Origin: Saprospiraceae bacterium
Lineage (GTDB): Bacteria > Bacteroidota > Bacteroidia > Chitinophagales > Saprospiraceae
DNA: 12,782 nucleotides
Direction: 5' to 3'
NCBI GenBank assembly: GCA_020630355.1
Contig: JAHDBO010000034.1
Coordinates: 1-12,782, forward strand
Positions 1-6,556 of this stretch are shown here, in pieces. The notes below the pieces were generated by a model, which saw nothing but the letters and a program-made list of their open reading frames with translations, did no database searches and was not told the origin of the DNA. The first letter of the stretch is position 1. Each line of letters opens with the position of its first letter. Position numbers and translations under genes: made by a program.

Positions 1-1314
1 GATGTGATGCCAAAGGTGAATGCGGTTTTAGAAAAAATGAAGGATTTCTCAGAACGACTCCATGAGGGGGAGTGGAAAGGCTACACAGGGAAAACCATAA
101 CGGATGTTGTAAATATAGGAATCGGTGGTTCCGACCTAGGTCCGTTTATGGTGACAGAAGCTTTGAAACCCTACTGGAGAGAGGGGGTTCAAGTGCATTT
201 TGTCTCGAATGTGGATGGGACGCACATTAGCGAAACCTTGAAAAAAGTCCATCCAGAAACAACCTTGTTTATGATTGCTTCTAAGTCTTTCACGACGCAA
301 GAAACAATGGCAAATGCTTTTAGTGCTAGGGACTGGTTTTTAGGAACTGCTATAGATGAAGCCCATGTCGCAAAGCATTTTGTCGCCATCTCCACCAATG
401 CGGAGGGCGTTGCCCAGTTCGGGATTGATACCGATAATATGTTTGAGTTTTGGAATTGGGTAGGAGGGCGTTATTCATTGAGTTCGGCAATCGGGTTGTC
501 TATTTGTTGTACAATTGGGTACGATAATTTTATACAGTTGCTAGAGGGTATGCACCGAATGGATGAGCATTTCCGAACAGCAGATTTTGATGAAAATCTA
601 CCTGTTATTTTGGCATTGCTAGGGATATGGTACAATAATTTCTACGGGGCAGAGTCAGAGGCGATAATGCCCTATGACCAGTACTTAGAATCCTTTTCTA
701 CTTATTTCCAACAAGCGAACATGGAAAGCAATGGGAAAAGTGTGGACAGGTCAGGAAGAAAAATAGATTATCAAACAGGACCGATTATATGGGGCAAACC
801 AGGCACCAACGGACAACATTCCTATTACCAATTGATACACCAAGGGACAAAATTGATTCCTTGTGATTTTATAGCTCCCGCAATAAGCCATAATCCTATC
901 GGGGAGCATCACACCTTATTGATGTCCAATTTCTTTGCACAAACAGAGGCCCTGATGAAAGGCAAAAGCGAAGAAGAGGTTCGCTTGGAACTGGCCGAAA
1001 AAGGACATAGCCGAGACGAGGTCGCAGAGATGACGCCTTTCCGTGTTTTTGAAGGAAACCGTCCTAGTAATTCTATTTTGGTCAAACAAATCACACCATA
1101 TACGCTAGGACAATTGATTGCGATGTATGAGCATAAAATTTTTGCGCAAGGCGTGATTTGGAATGTCTTCAGTTTCGACCAATGGGGCGTACAGCTCGGT
1201 AAGGTGCTGGCCAACGCTATTATTCCTGAGCTGAAAAATGAAGAAGTGGTAAGCAGTCATGATGCTTCTACAAATGGATTGATCAATGCGTATAAAGCAA
1301 TGGGTAAGGACTAG
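1..1314 (+). CDS. pgi: Glucose-6-phosphate isomerase, 5'-truncated by window edge
   Basis: This enzyme interconverts glucose-6-phosphate and fructose-6-phosphate in cytoplasmic glycolysis and gluconeogenesis. The frame is open from base 1 to the TAG at 1312-1314 and gives 437 residues. By recall of the E. coli enzyme (549 residues), the first codon matches about residue 115, so roughly 114 residues lie outside the window; the apparent GTG or ATG starts at 4-9 are internal codons. Three catalytic positions are intact: the glutamate in NMESNGK (codon 724-726, E. coli Glu355), the histidine in TNGQH (817-819, His386) and the lysine in WGVQLGK (1201-1203, Lys514). Both family signatures are visible, around VGGRYSL and YEHKIFAQG. 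The next gene is on the same strand 226 bp downstream, so co-transcription is not obvious. The identification is essentially certain. Confidence 0.98.
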   Translation, partial: DVMPKVNAVLEKMKDFSERLHEGEWKGYTGKTITDVVNIGIGGSDLGPFMVTEALKPYWREGVQVHFVSNVDGTHISETLKKVHPETTLFMIASKSFTTQETMANAFSARDWFLGTAIDEAHVAKHFVAISTNAEGVAQFGIDTDNMFEFWNWVGGRYSLSSAIGLSICCTIGYDNFIQLLEGMHRMDEHFRTADFDENLPVILALLGIWYNNFYGAESEAIMPYDQYLESFSTYFQQANMESNGKSVDRSGRKIDYQTGPIIWGKPGTNGQHSYYQLIHQGTKLIPCDFIAPAISHNPIGEHHTLLMSNFFAQTEALMKGKSEEEVRLELAEKGHSRDEVAEMTPFRVFEGNRPSNSILVKQITPYTLGQLIAMYEHKIFAQGVIWNVFSFDQWGVQLGKVLANAIIPELKNEEVVSSHDASTNGLINAYKAMGKD

Positions 1315-1540
1315 CACTTTTTGGATACTTAAAATGCAAGATTAACGACATTGCATTGATTTTAACGATTTTATCATCTAAAGGCAACGATCTTATTTTT
1401 AGATTCGTTGTTTAATGTGACAGAATAAAATGCAAATATAATTTCTGTTGTTGCTACGCCGATTTTCCAAAGGAAAATTTAAATGTTGTTGTTATTTCAG
1501 CAATTGTCTTTTTTATTTTAATAAAATAATTAAAAATCTA
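1315..1540. other. Intergenic region after pgi with a weak hairpin
   Basis: This 226-bp AT-rich gap separates pgi from the lipoprotein gene. An inverted repeat, AACGATCT at 1386-1393 with AGATTCGTT at 1401-1409 (one bulged T), forms an 8-bp stem. It is followed only by GTTTAAT, not a real T-tract, so it is at most a weak terminator for pgi. No exact TAnnTTTG promoter motif was found before the lipoprotein gene. The frame of the lipoprotein extends back to a TTG at 1448, but that stretch (Cys-, Phe- and Lys-rich) does not look like protein, and I treat it as untranslated leader. Confidence 0.4.
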
Positions 1541-2068
1541 ATGAAGTATTTCTCCTATTTCTTTGCTATTGTTTGTGTACTTTCTTTGTCTTATTTGGCA
1601 TCCTGTTCCGATAAGGATAGCACCAGTACCTTGTTCAACCTAAGAATGACTGATGGACCGATAGATGATGCTACAGAAGTGAACATCGACTTAGAGACTG
1701 TGATAGTAATAACGAACGAAGGCCGTGATTCCTTCGAATTGACGACCAATGCGGGCGTGTATAATTTATTGGATTTCCAAAATGGTCTGGATACATTGAT
1801 CGGGTCTTCCATTGTAGATGCAGATACCATTCATCAGATCAGATTGGTCTTAGGAGAAAACAACAGTATCGTTTTCGACAGTATTAGCCATGAGCTAAAA
1901 ACACCTAGTGCCCAGCAATCTGGATTGAAAATCAATGTTCAAAAAGATGTTTCAGAATTGGAGGTTTTCAATCTGTTGATTGATTTTGACGCTAGGGAAT
2001 CTGTGGTCGAGTTAGGGAATGGAAACGGAGGCTATTTGTTGAAGCCAGTCATTAAGATTGTAGAGTAA
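1541..2068 (+). CDS. DUF4382 domain lipoprotein
   Basis: This is a small predicted lipoprotein of 175 residues. I chose the ATG at 1541 because it starts a clean signal sequence: a hydrophobic stretch from residues 4 to 20, then the lipobox LASC with Cys22 as the predicted lipidated residue. A TTG 93 bp upstream would place a non-signal-like stretch before it. The mature part begins with Ser/Asp/Lys residues and continues with a DUF4382-type pattern: an opening strand with MTDGP, a central NLLDFQNG segment, an IRLVLG strand, LIDFDARESVVELG, and a final YLLKPVIKIVE. DUF4382 proteins are common Bacteroidota lipoproteins of unknown role, probably beta-sandwich folds in the cell envelope. The gene stands alone, is followed by a strong terminator and converges with the barrel gene. 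The family call is by motif recall; function is unknown. Confidence 0.85.
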   Translation: MKYFSYFFAIVCVLSLSYLASCSDKDSTSTLFNLRMTDGPIDDATEVNIDLETVIVITNEGRDSFELTTNAGVYNLLDFQNGLDTLIGSSIVDADTIHQIRLVLGENNSIVFDSISHELKTPSAQQSGLKINVQKDVSELEVFNLLIDFDARESVVELGNGNGGYLLKPVIKIVE

Positions 2069-2105
2069 ACGAATATCGCAACCATTTTAAATTATCATAA
2101 TGCAT

Positions 2106-2143
2106 TGGCGTTGCCTATTTTGGCAGCGCCATTTTTATTTTTT
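2106..2143 (+). terminator. Rho-independent terminator of the DUF4382 gene
   Basis: A 10-bp GC-rich stem, TGGCGTTGCC at 2106-2115 with GGCAGCGCCA at 2122-2131 (one G-U pair), closes a 6-nt loop and runs into TTTTTATTTTTT. It starts 37 bp after the lipoprotein stop codon. The T-tract overlaps the stop codon (2135-2137) of the converging barrel gene. On the minus strand no U-tract follows the stem, so it acts mainly on plus-strand transcripts. Confidence 0.9.
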
Positions 2144-2905
2144 CAAAATCAACCAACTGAAACCAATCGACATAAAATTCATATTGTGAGTCACACCCGT
2201 TCCTAGAGAAAAATCTAGTTGAAAGTTGGGGTTGATTAGATAGGTAATGCCTGCATCCACGTTAAAGACAAATTCCTCCAGTTCTTCCAGTTCGCCGTAA
2301 GGCTCAATGAAAATCCCAACTTTATCATTAATACCATGGCCGATAGCGAGGGAGTAGGTGATGTTGCCCTTACTGTCCATTTCCTCAAATGGAAGATAAT
2401 CGTAGCCTACATTCAAACCCCAGCTAAAGTCTTCCGCCAAATCTTGGGAAATTGCAAGTTTATTAATAACACCAAGGGCTTTGTTACTGTGGAATGCCGA
2501 ACCTGTTGGTAAGACCAGATGACTCATGAAACCTATCTGCGTTTTGCCAGATTCTTGGCCTTTTATGTTCCATTTAAAGCCGATTTGTGTATCACCAAAA
2601 CCTTCGACACTGTTGTCTCTACCTCCATTTCGACTACTCACATATTCGCTTACTAACCTCAGTTCAAATTTATTGGAAATACCATATCTGAACAAAATAG
2701 TGGGAAAGGATTCCTTAATGGAGCTGAAATCATCGAATAGGTCTTGGTGTTCCGTCAATAGTCCCGCCTCAATTTGTAGTGCTCCTTTCGGAACAACTAA
2801 GGAAGATTCAGTTTGGTCTGGTCTGTCGGTGACAATTTGAGCCTGACTTCGAGCGCTCAAAGCAATCCAAATAAGAAGGGCGAAAAACAAGTGACAGGGT
2901 TTCAT
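2135..2905 (-). CDS. Outer-membrane beta-barrel, MetA-pathway/transporter family
   Basis: A predicted outer-membrane protein of 256 residues. Residues 1-23 are a signal peptide (basic start, hydrophobic core, SQA before the likely cleavage site). The mature protein opens with TDRPDQTES at residues 26-34 followed by a VPKGALQIEAG segment. This is the hallmark start of the Phenol_MetA_deg family (PF13557), often annotated simply as transporter. The remainder is alternating hydrophobic and polar residues with many aromatics and glycines, as in a barrel of roughly 12 strands, ending in a strand with FSWLIL. Despite the family name there is no evidence here for phenol degradation; these barrels are widespread and mostly uncharacterised. 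The ATG lies immediately next to a 15-bp palindrome. It is 88 bp downstream of pgpH on the same strand but probably has its own promoter. Confidence 0.8.
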   Translation of the reverse strand: MKPCHLFFALLIWIALSARSQAQIVTDRPDQTESSLVVPKGALQIEAGLLTEHQDLFDDFSSIKESFPTILFRYGISNKFELRLVSEYVSSRNGGRDNSVEGFGDTQIGFKWNIKGQESGKTQIGFMSHLVLPTGSAFHSNKALGVINKLAISQDLAEDFSWGLNVGYDYLPFEEMDSKGNITYSLAIGHGINDKVGIFIEPYGELEELEEFVFNVDAGITYLINPNFQLDFSLGTGVTHNMNFMSIGFSWLILKK

Positions 2906-2941
2906 AAATATTATTTTTAGGCAAATCTAAAAATAATATTT
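2906..2941 (-). promoter_or_regulatory. 15-bp palindrome over a -7 promoter motif
   Basis: Arms at 2906-2920 and 2927-2941 are perfect 15-bp inverted repeats with a 6-nt spacer, and the right arm ends directly against the ATG of the barrel gene. On the minus strand TAGATTTG (2929-2922) matches the Bacteroidota -7 consensus TAnnTTTG and sits in the centre of the palindrome. I see no clear -33 TTG at the usual spacing. It could be an operator covering the promoter, or an AT-rich hairpin acting on pgpH read-through or on translation initiation. Confidence 0.55.
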
Positions 2942-2993
2942 TATTGTACTATTAATATTTTGAAATACATTTAAAAAATTAGATGTATTCTTG

Positions 2994-5078
2994 TTACTTC
3001 TTTGGCTCATCTGGATATTCTATCCGTACATGATGGATGCTTTTGAGCAAGTTTTTGAAAACTCGCTTGCATTTTGCGAGTTCATTGAAACTCAGTGGAG
3101 AATCGCTCAATTGTCCTTGTTTGATTTTGCCCTCAATAATGTTTTCTACCAGACTATTGATGTCTTTTTCAGTTGGAGATTTCAAGCTTTTACTAGCGGC
3201 TTCCAAGGAATCCGCTATCATCATGATGGTCTGCTCCTTAGTGCTTGGCTTCGGTCCAGGGTAACGGAACAGGTACTCATCCATGGCTCTGTCTGGGTTA
3301 TCTGCCAGATGTTTTCTATAAAAATATTCGACTCGAGTCGTACCATGGTGCGTTGTGATAAAATCTTTGACGACTTTAGGCAAGCGGTGTTTTTTTGCCA
3401 TTTTTTCACCCTCTGTGATATGCTCGATAATGGCTTTGGCACTTTCGAGATAGCTCATATTGTCATGCGGGCTTTGTCCGTTTTGATTTTCTATGAAATT
3501 GTTGGGCTTATGCATTTTACCAATATCATGATATAGTGCGGCGACTTTGACTAGGAGTTCATTCGCTCCAATCGCACTGGCAGCTGCTTCGGAAAGATTG
3601 GCAACCTGCAAAGAATGTTGTAAAGTACCAGGCGCTTTGAGAGACAGTTCTTTGAGCAATGGACGATTCATGTCGCTCAGTTCTACTAGGGTAATGCTAG
3701 AAGTAAAACCAAAAATGCGTTCAATCAAAGGAATCAAGGGATAAGCCAGAAGTATTAAAAAAGCATTCAAAAACAACCAGCTGTAAATGCTCCAATCTAT
3801 CTTGGCAAAACTACCTTCTTGTATCAAACTCAGCCCTAGGAAGGCGACTGCGTAGGTCAGGAAAATATATAGGATCGCCATAAAAAACTGACCCATGTCC
3901 CTTGTTTCTACCCGATTATAAACTGCGACTATCCCAGTTAAAATTTGTACGAAAGTAAATTCATAACCCAGAGAAGACAAGAAAGAAGCAATCAGGACAA
4001 TGACGATATGTGTAAAGAGTGCAATCTGCCTATCGTAGAAGTTTTTGATAACAATAGGGACGATGCAAAACGGAATCAAGTAGGCGCTCAAATTGTTGGT
4101 GCCTTCAACCAGATAGACGAGATAGGCAAATAGTGGCAGCCAAATCAATATGAACATAAGTTGTACCAAGCTATTGAATATAGCTTTGTACCTGAATTGA
4201 AGGAATAAAAAAAAGACACCCACGATTAGACTGGTCAAAATGATATATCCTATCAACACCTCGGAAAAACTGCTCGCATTATTGACCTCTTTATCGTATT
4301 GTGCACGGTAAGAGTGCAGTTTTTGATAGATTTCATCCGTGACGATATTCCCTCTTTGTACAACCAATTCTCCTTTTTTGACCAAACCCTCCGTCAGAGA
4401 GAAGCCTTGCATTTCTATTGCTTTGAATTTTTGAGTCAAAGAATCATTAAAGGTGATATTAGGGGTGAAAAAATCAGAAAGCAAGACATAGATGAAATCA
4501 GGATCTTGTAGAGGTAATAAAGGGAGTGTGTCCGATAAAAAATCATTGACTGTTTCGGTGGTAGGGATGCTGTTTATAGGTCTTTTAGAAGTGGTGTTGC
4601 CTTTGATGATATTAATGACGAAGTTGTTATCCTTGCCCTCATGGGTGGCGTCTAACTGAATGATTCCTTTTGTATAAATACCGTCAATGATTTCTAGCCC
4701 TTTTTTCTGATAGCGGCGTGCATTGGATTTTACATCCGAAAAGTCTTCGTCGTCAATCTTTGAGACTTCTTCTTGAAATCTTTTAGCAAAACGTTTTTTC
4801 TGTTGCTTGACGACATCGGTATCATTGAGATAATAGGGAGAAAAATTAGCTTCGAGTTCTGAACGGTCTTTCTGAATGACCTCCTCTGGTTTCAGGATAG
4901 CATAATCGAAAGGGGCACGAAGGTCTTCATATACCCAAGGTTGGCCTTTCGTGAAGTCGTATTTGAATACAGTGTTGCTAGGGCAAAGTAGGCTAATAAA
5001 AAATACAATTAATCCAGCAAGGATGTATTTGAATATATTAGGTAAAGATTCTAGCGTTTTCCTGAGGCTTTCTTTCAT
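2994..5078 (-). CDS. pgpH: 7TM-HD family phosphohydrolase (PgpH-type cyclic-di-AMP phosphodiesterase)
   Basis: An inner-membrane protein of 694 residues, typical for the 7TMR-HD family. Domains in order: a first membrane helix (about 16-32); a large extracytoplasmic 7TMR-HDED region (about 40-270) ending with the characteristic VKKGELVVQRGNIVTDE segment at 233-249; a block of six or seven membrane helices between about 274 and 455; and a cytoplasmic HD domain from about 480. HD metal ligands are visible: His488 in APGTLQHS, the HD pair 517-518 in YHDIGKM, histidines 577-578 in TTHHGT, and Asp623 in IADSLEA. HDIGKM with a following FIENQ is the family signature. Characterised members (Listeria PgpH) hydrolyse cyclic di-AMP; that activity here is inference by family. 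The COG4339 gene is 70 bp upstream on the same strand. A -7 motif in that gap suggests an own promoter. Confidence 0.92.
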   Translation of the reverse strand: MKESLRKTLESLPNIFKYILAGLIVFFISLLCPSNTVFKYDFTKGQPWVYEDLRAPFDYAILKPEEVIQKDRSELEANFSPYYLNDTDVVKQQKKRFAKRFQEEVSKIDDEDFSDVKSNARRYQKKGLEIIDGIYTKGIIQLDATHEGKDNNFVINIIKGNTTSKRPINSIPTTETVNDFLSDTLPLLPLQDPDFIYVLLSDFFTPNITFNDSLTQKFKAIEMQGFSLTEGLVKKGELVVQRGNIVTDEIYQKLHSYRAQYDKEVNNASSFSEVLIGYIILTSLIVGVFFLFLQFRYKAIFNSLVQLMFILIWLPLFAYLVYLVEGTNNLSAYLIPFCIVPIVIKNFYDRQIALFTHIVIVLIASFLSSLGYEFTFVQILTGIVAVYNRVETRDMGQFFMAILYIFLTYAVAFLGLSLIQEGSFAKIDWSIYSWLFLNAFLILLAYPLIPLIERIFGFTSSITLVELSDMNRPLLKELSLKAPGTLQHSLQVANLSEAAASAIGANELLVKVAALYHDIGKMHKPNNFIENQNGQSPHDNMSYLESAKAIIEHITEGEKMAKKHRLPKVVKDFITTHHGTTRVEYFYRKHLADNPDRAMDEYLFRYPGPKPSTKEQTIMMIADSLEAASKSLKSPTEKDINSLVENIIEGKIKQGQLSDSPLSFNELAKCKRVFKNLLKSIHHVRIEYPDEPKK

Positions 5079-5098
5079 CGTAGATGTTTATCTGGTCC

Positions 5099-5106
5099 CA
5101 AAGATA
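5099..5106 (-). promoter_or_regulatory. Candidate -7 promoter element before pgpH
   Basis: On the minus strand TATCTTTG is an exact match to the Bacteroidota -7 consensus TAnnTTTG, and it ends 20 bp before the pgpH ATG (5078). This gives a plausible leader of about 14 nt. No convincing TTG is seen around -33, so this rests on one motif. If real, pgpH can be transcribed separately from the upstream HD gene. Confidence 0.4.
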
Positions 5107-5148
5107 AGGATTGCTTTGAAATCATTTATGGTGAGGTACAGAAGAACG

Positions 5149-5814
5149 TTATTTGAATCCCCTAATTTCATGTTGGATGTTCTCCCTTGCTTTTGACTCG
5201 CCCCATTCTCGAAATATTGGTGTGTAAAATATTTGTGGTCGACGGAGGAAATTCTTCAGTACTTTCTTTCTACCATATCGATATAAAAAACGAGGAACAT
5301 GACTGTATTCTTTTGCGATAGCATCTGCATAAAGGCGATAAGTGTCCTTATTGGAGGCAAGAATGGATAAGTCCATGTCCAAAAAGAGTCGATGATCCTC
5401 ATCTTCTGGCTTCAATGGAACATGTTTGGCAGTACTTAAAATTAAGGAGTTGGTTTGGTTCAAATCTTCTGTATTTAAGTATGGATCTAGTTTTTTAAGG
5501 GCGCGTTCAGCACTTTGTTTTTCGTTATCTTTTCTTTTGGGATGATAAATGGCATCGTGATACCAAATAGCCCAAAAAAAGGGGGTAGGCTGATGTATCT
5601 GGTCCTCTAGTAGATAGGCTATTTTTAAGAAAGTATAAATATGACTCAGATTGTGATAGCTAAGCTTATTGCTATAACATCCGATGAGTTCCGAATAAAG
5701 AGCATCGTATTGTTCCTCTTCTGCTGGAGTTGTTGTTAGTTGCAGAATGCTGTTTTGAAGAAAATTTTGAGCATCAATACCCAGCTCGTCTTGTATGAAA
5801 TGTGTGATTTTCAC
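5149..5814 (-). CDS. Soluble HD-superfamily metal-dependent phosphohydrolase (COG4339 type)
   Basis: A predicted cytoplasmic protein of 221 residues with no signal peptide or membrane segment. The motif order fits the COG4339 group of predicted HD-superfamily hydrolases: YHNLSHI (His54 and His58), WYHDAIY (His86-Asp87), a DNEKQSA segment (96-102), TAKH (His131), and DMDLSIL (Asp146, Asp148), then an EY-containing helix near 169. The substrate of this group is not known to me, so I give none. The start codon is GTG at 5814-5812: the frame has a stop six codons upstream, no ATG between, and the first internal Met is at residue 147, well inside the domain. It is the first gene of a possible minus-strand run with pgpH, 70 bp apart. 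The two HD proteins are of different families and are not duplicates. Confidence 0.85.
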   Translation of the reverse strand: MKITHFIQDELGIDAQNFLQNSILQLTTTPAEEEQYDALYSELIGCYSNKLSYHNLSHIYTFLKIAYLLEDQIHQPTPFFWAIWYHDAIYHPKRKDNEKQSAERALKKLDPYLNTEDLNQTNSLILSTAKHVPLKPEDEDHRLFLDMDLSILASNKDTYRLYADAIAKEYSHVPRFLYRYGRKKVLKNFLRRPQIFYTPIFREWGESKARENIQHEIRGFK

Positions 5815-5863
5815 CGTATTCTCAATTGTTTACGCCTTTAAATAAGTATATATATGCTTTATA

Positions 5864-5871
5864 TATATTTG
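5864..5871 (+). promoter_or_regulatory. Candidate -7 element ahead of the first RNA repeat
   Basis: TATATTTG matches TAnnTTTG exactly on the plus strand, 38 bp before repeat copy 1. A start about 7 nt downstream would give an RNA of about 97 nt ending at the first terminator. The motif lies in a very AT-rich stretch (an imperfect AT palindrome spans 5840-5870), so a chance match is quite possible, and no -33 TTG is seen at the right distance. Confidence 0.25.
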
Positions 5872-5908
5872 GATTGAATTGTTAATCAATATAATTTAAA
5901 TTTATAAT

Positions 5909-5974
5909 AGTTTTCTCATAGTATGTTAAATGTTCCTACATCTTTTATTCCCTCCTTAAAGATGTAGGTTTTTT
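5909..5974 (+). ncRNA. Putative small RNA, repeat copy 1
   Basis: After the invariant blocks, CCTACATCTTT (5935-5945) pairs perfectly with AAAGATGTAGG (5958-5968), an 11-bp stem. The loop is TATTCCCTCCTT and TTTTTT follows at 5969-5974, an excellent intrinsic terminator. The 5' end of the RNA is not defined; a -7 motif lies at 5864-5871. There is no coding frame in it. Compared with copies 2 and 3, an A-T pair replaces a G-C pair in the stem, which is a compensated change. Confidence 0.6.
5935..5974 (+). terminator. Intrinsic terminator in RNA copy 1
   Basis: Perfect 11-bp stem, 12-nt loop and six T on the plus strand. It is the strongest of the five hairpins in this intergenic region. Confidence 0.85.
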
Positions 5975-6069
5975 CCGTTCATATAATCAAAAATGCCGCT
6001 TTCGCTGGTATGTGTACCGTTCCCTAGATTTTGCCTTCCCTCAATCGCAATTGTCGCTATATTGATAAT

Positions 6070-6134
6070 AGTTTTCTCATAGTATGTTTAGTGTTCCTGC
6101 ACTTATTTCCCTCTAATTAAGTGCAGGATTTTTT
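6070..6134 (+). ncRNA. Putative small RNA, repeat copy 2
   Basis: The 19-nt block at 6070-6088 is identical to copy 1, and similarity extends a few bases upstream (ATAATAG in both). The stem is CCTGCACTTA (6096-6105) with TAAGTGCAGG (6118-6127), 10 bp. The loop TTTCCCTCTAAT keeps the CCCTC core, and ATTTTTT follows. The upper stem differs from copies 1 and 3 on both arms, keeping the pairing. A near-match to the -7 motif with one extra base (TAGATTTTG, 6025-6033) is upstream. Confidence 0.6.
6096..6134 (+). terminator. Intrinsic terminator in RNA copy 2
   Basis: Perfect 10-bp stem, 12-nt loop, then A and six T. Confidence 0.85.
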
Positions 6135-6207
6135 ATTTACAAAAGAGAATAAGAGTATGTTTTACCGATAAATAGCTGAAATGTACCGAATCCTAATAAA
6201 AAGAATG

Positions 6208-6240
6208 TATTCTCTAATCGTAAGAGAATAGTGCTTTTTT
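6208..6240 (+). terminator. Possible terminator between RNA copies 2 and 3
   Basis: TATTCTCT (6208-6215) pairs with AGAGAATA (6223-6230) around a 7-nt loop, and GTGC then six T follow. The stem is AT-rich and the T-tract is four bases away, so this is weaker than the repeat hairpins. A second copy of the right arm, AAGAGAATA at 6143-6151, offers an alternative pairing partner for the left arm. Confidence 0.5.
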
Positions 6241-6258
6241 AAGACATAAATTTAGGTC

Positions 6259-6323
6259 AGTTTTCTCATAGTATGTTTTATGTTCCTGCATCTTTATTCC
6301 CTCCTTAAGGTGCAGGTTTTTTT
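6259..6323 (+). ncRNA. Putative small RNA, repeat copy 3
   Basis: The invariant block is at 6259-6277 and TGTTCCT at 6281-6287. The stem is CCTGCATCTT (6285-6294) with AAGGTGCAGG (6307-6316), 10 bp with one G-U pair. The loop is identical to that of copy 1, and seven T follow at 6317-6323. A near-match to the -7 motif (TAAATTTA, 6247-6254) is too close to the block to be a normal promoter for it, so the 5' end is unknown. Confidence 0.6.
6285..6323 (+). terminator. Intrinsic terminator in RNA copy 3
   Basis: 10-bp stem with one G-U pair, 12-nt loop and seven T. Confidence 0.85.
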
Positions 6324-6339
6324 ATTTTAGCCCTTTATA

Positions 6340-6477
6340 ATGTTGGTTTTTAAAGGTTTACAACTACACGCTGCATATTGTGGTTCCAGTATGTTTTCTT
6401 TTTATAAGAATAAAAAAAATCTTAATGCATCTAAAAGTCAAGTCACGCAAAATGCACTCAATGCATTGCAAGAGTAA
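6340..6477 (+). CDS. Doubtful 45-residue small ORF
   Basis: A frame of 45 codons starts at the ATG at 6340, just after a stop at 6328-6330, and ends with TAA at 6475-6477; a second in-frame ATG at 6391 would give 28 residues. The product would have a Lys/Asn-rich middle and a C-terminal part with Gln, Asn and Leu, no signal peptide and no motif I recognise. It lies between RNA copy 3 and the terminator at 6557. The start of the frame overlaps sequence that may be a diverged repeat spacer, so it may well be chance. Confidence 0.15.
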   Translation: MLVFKGLQLHAAYCGSSMFSFYKNKKNLNASKSQVTQNALNALQE

Positions 6478-6556
6478 GATGGGCTGATAGGCTGCGGATA
6501 CTTTGAGTATTTCGGTATGATTTTGGTTATATAATGGATATTATCATATATCAAAC

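Larger units (their letters stand above)
5909..6323 (+). repeat. Three direct copies of a 65-nt terminator-bearing element
   Basis: Copies begin at 5909, 6070 and 6259 (steps of 161 and 189 bp). Each has the invariant 19-nt block AGTTTTCTCATAGTATGTT, a 3-nt variable window (AAA, TAG, TTA), invariant TGTTCCT, then a hairpin with a 12-nt C-rich loop and a T-tract. The parts between copies are mostly unrelated in sequence. All copies point away from the COG4339 gene and toward the giant gene. I do not recognise the family; tandem small RNA genes are the best reading. Confidence 0.85.

Noticed and set aside
1..1314. pgi as a pseudogene or N-terminally shortened enzyme
   Set aside because: The frame is open at base 1 and aligns with the family from about residue 115, so the missing part is due to the window edge. 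All catalytic residues are present.
1448..1540. TTG start giving a longer DUF4382 protein
   Set aside because: The extra 31 residues are not signal-like and would bury a good lipoprotein signal sequence that begins at the ATG at 1541.
2991..3536. Plus-strand ORF of 181 codons over the 3' part of pgpH
   Set aside because: It lies antisense to the conserved HD domain of pgpH. Its sequence, rich in Phe, Cys and Trp, looks like a reverse translation shadow.
5840..5870. AT-rich imperfect palindrome as an attachment site or origin element
   Set aside because: Low complexity (TATATA runs) explains the symmetry, and no integrase, IS ends or iterons accompany it.
5909..6323. The three direct repeats as a CRISPR array
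   Set aside because: Only three copies, spacing of 161 and 189 bp with unequal spacers, and each copy ends in a terminator hairpin with a T-tract. No cas genes are in the window.
6391..6540. A peptide precursor continuing past the TAA at 6475 into a Gly/Cys segment
   Set aside because: It would need stop read-through or a frameshift, no leader motif of a known peptide family is recognisable, and no maturation or export gene is nearby.
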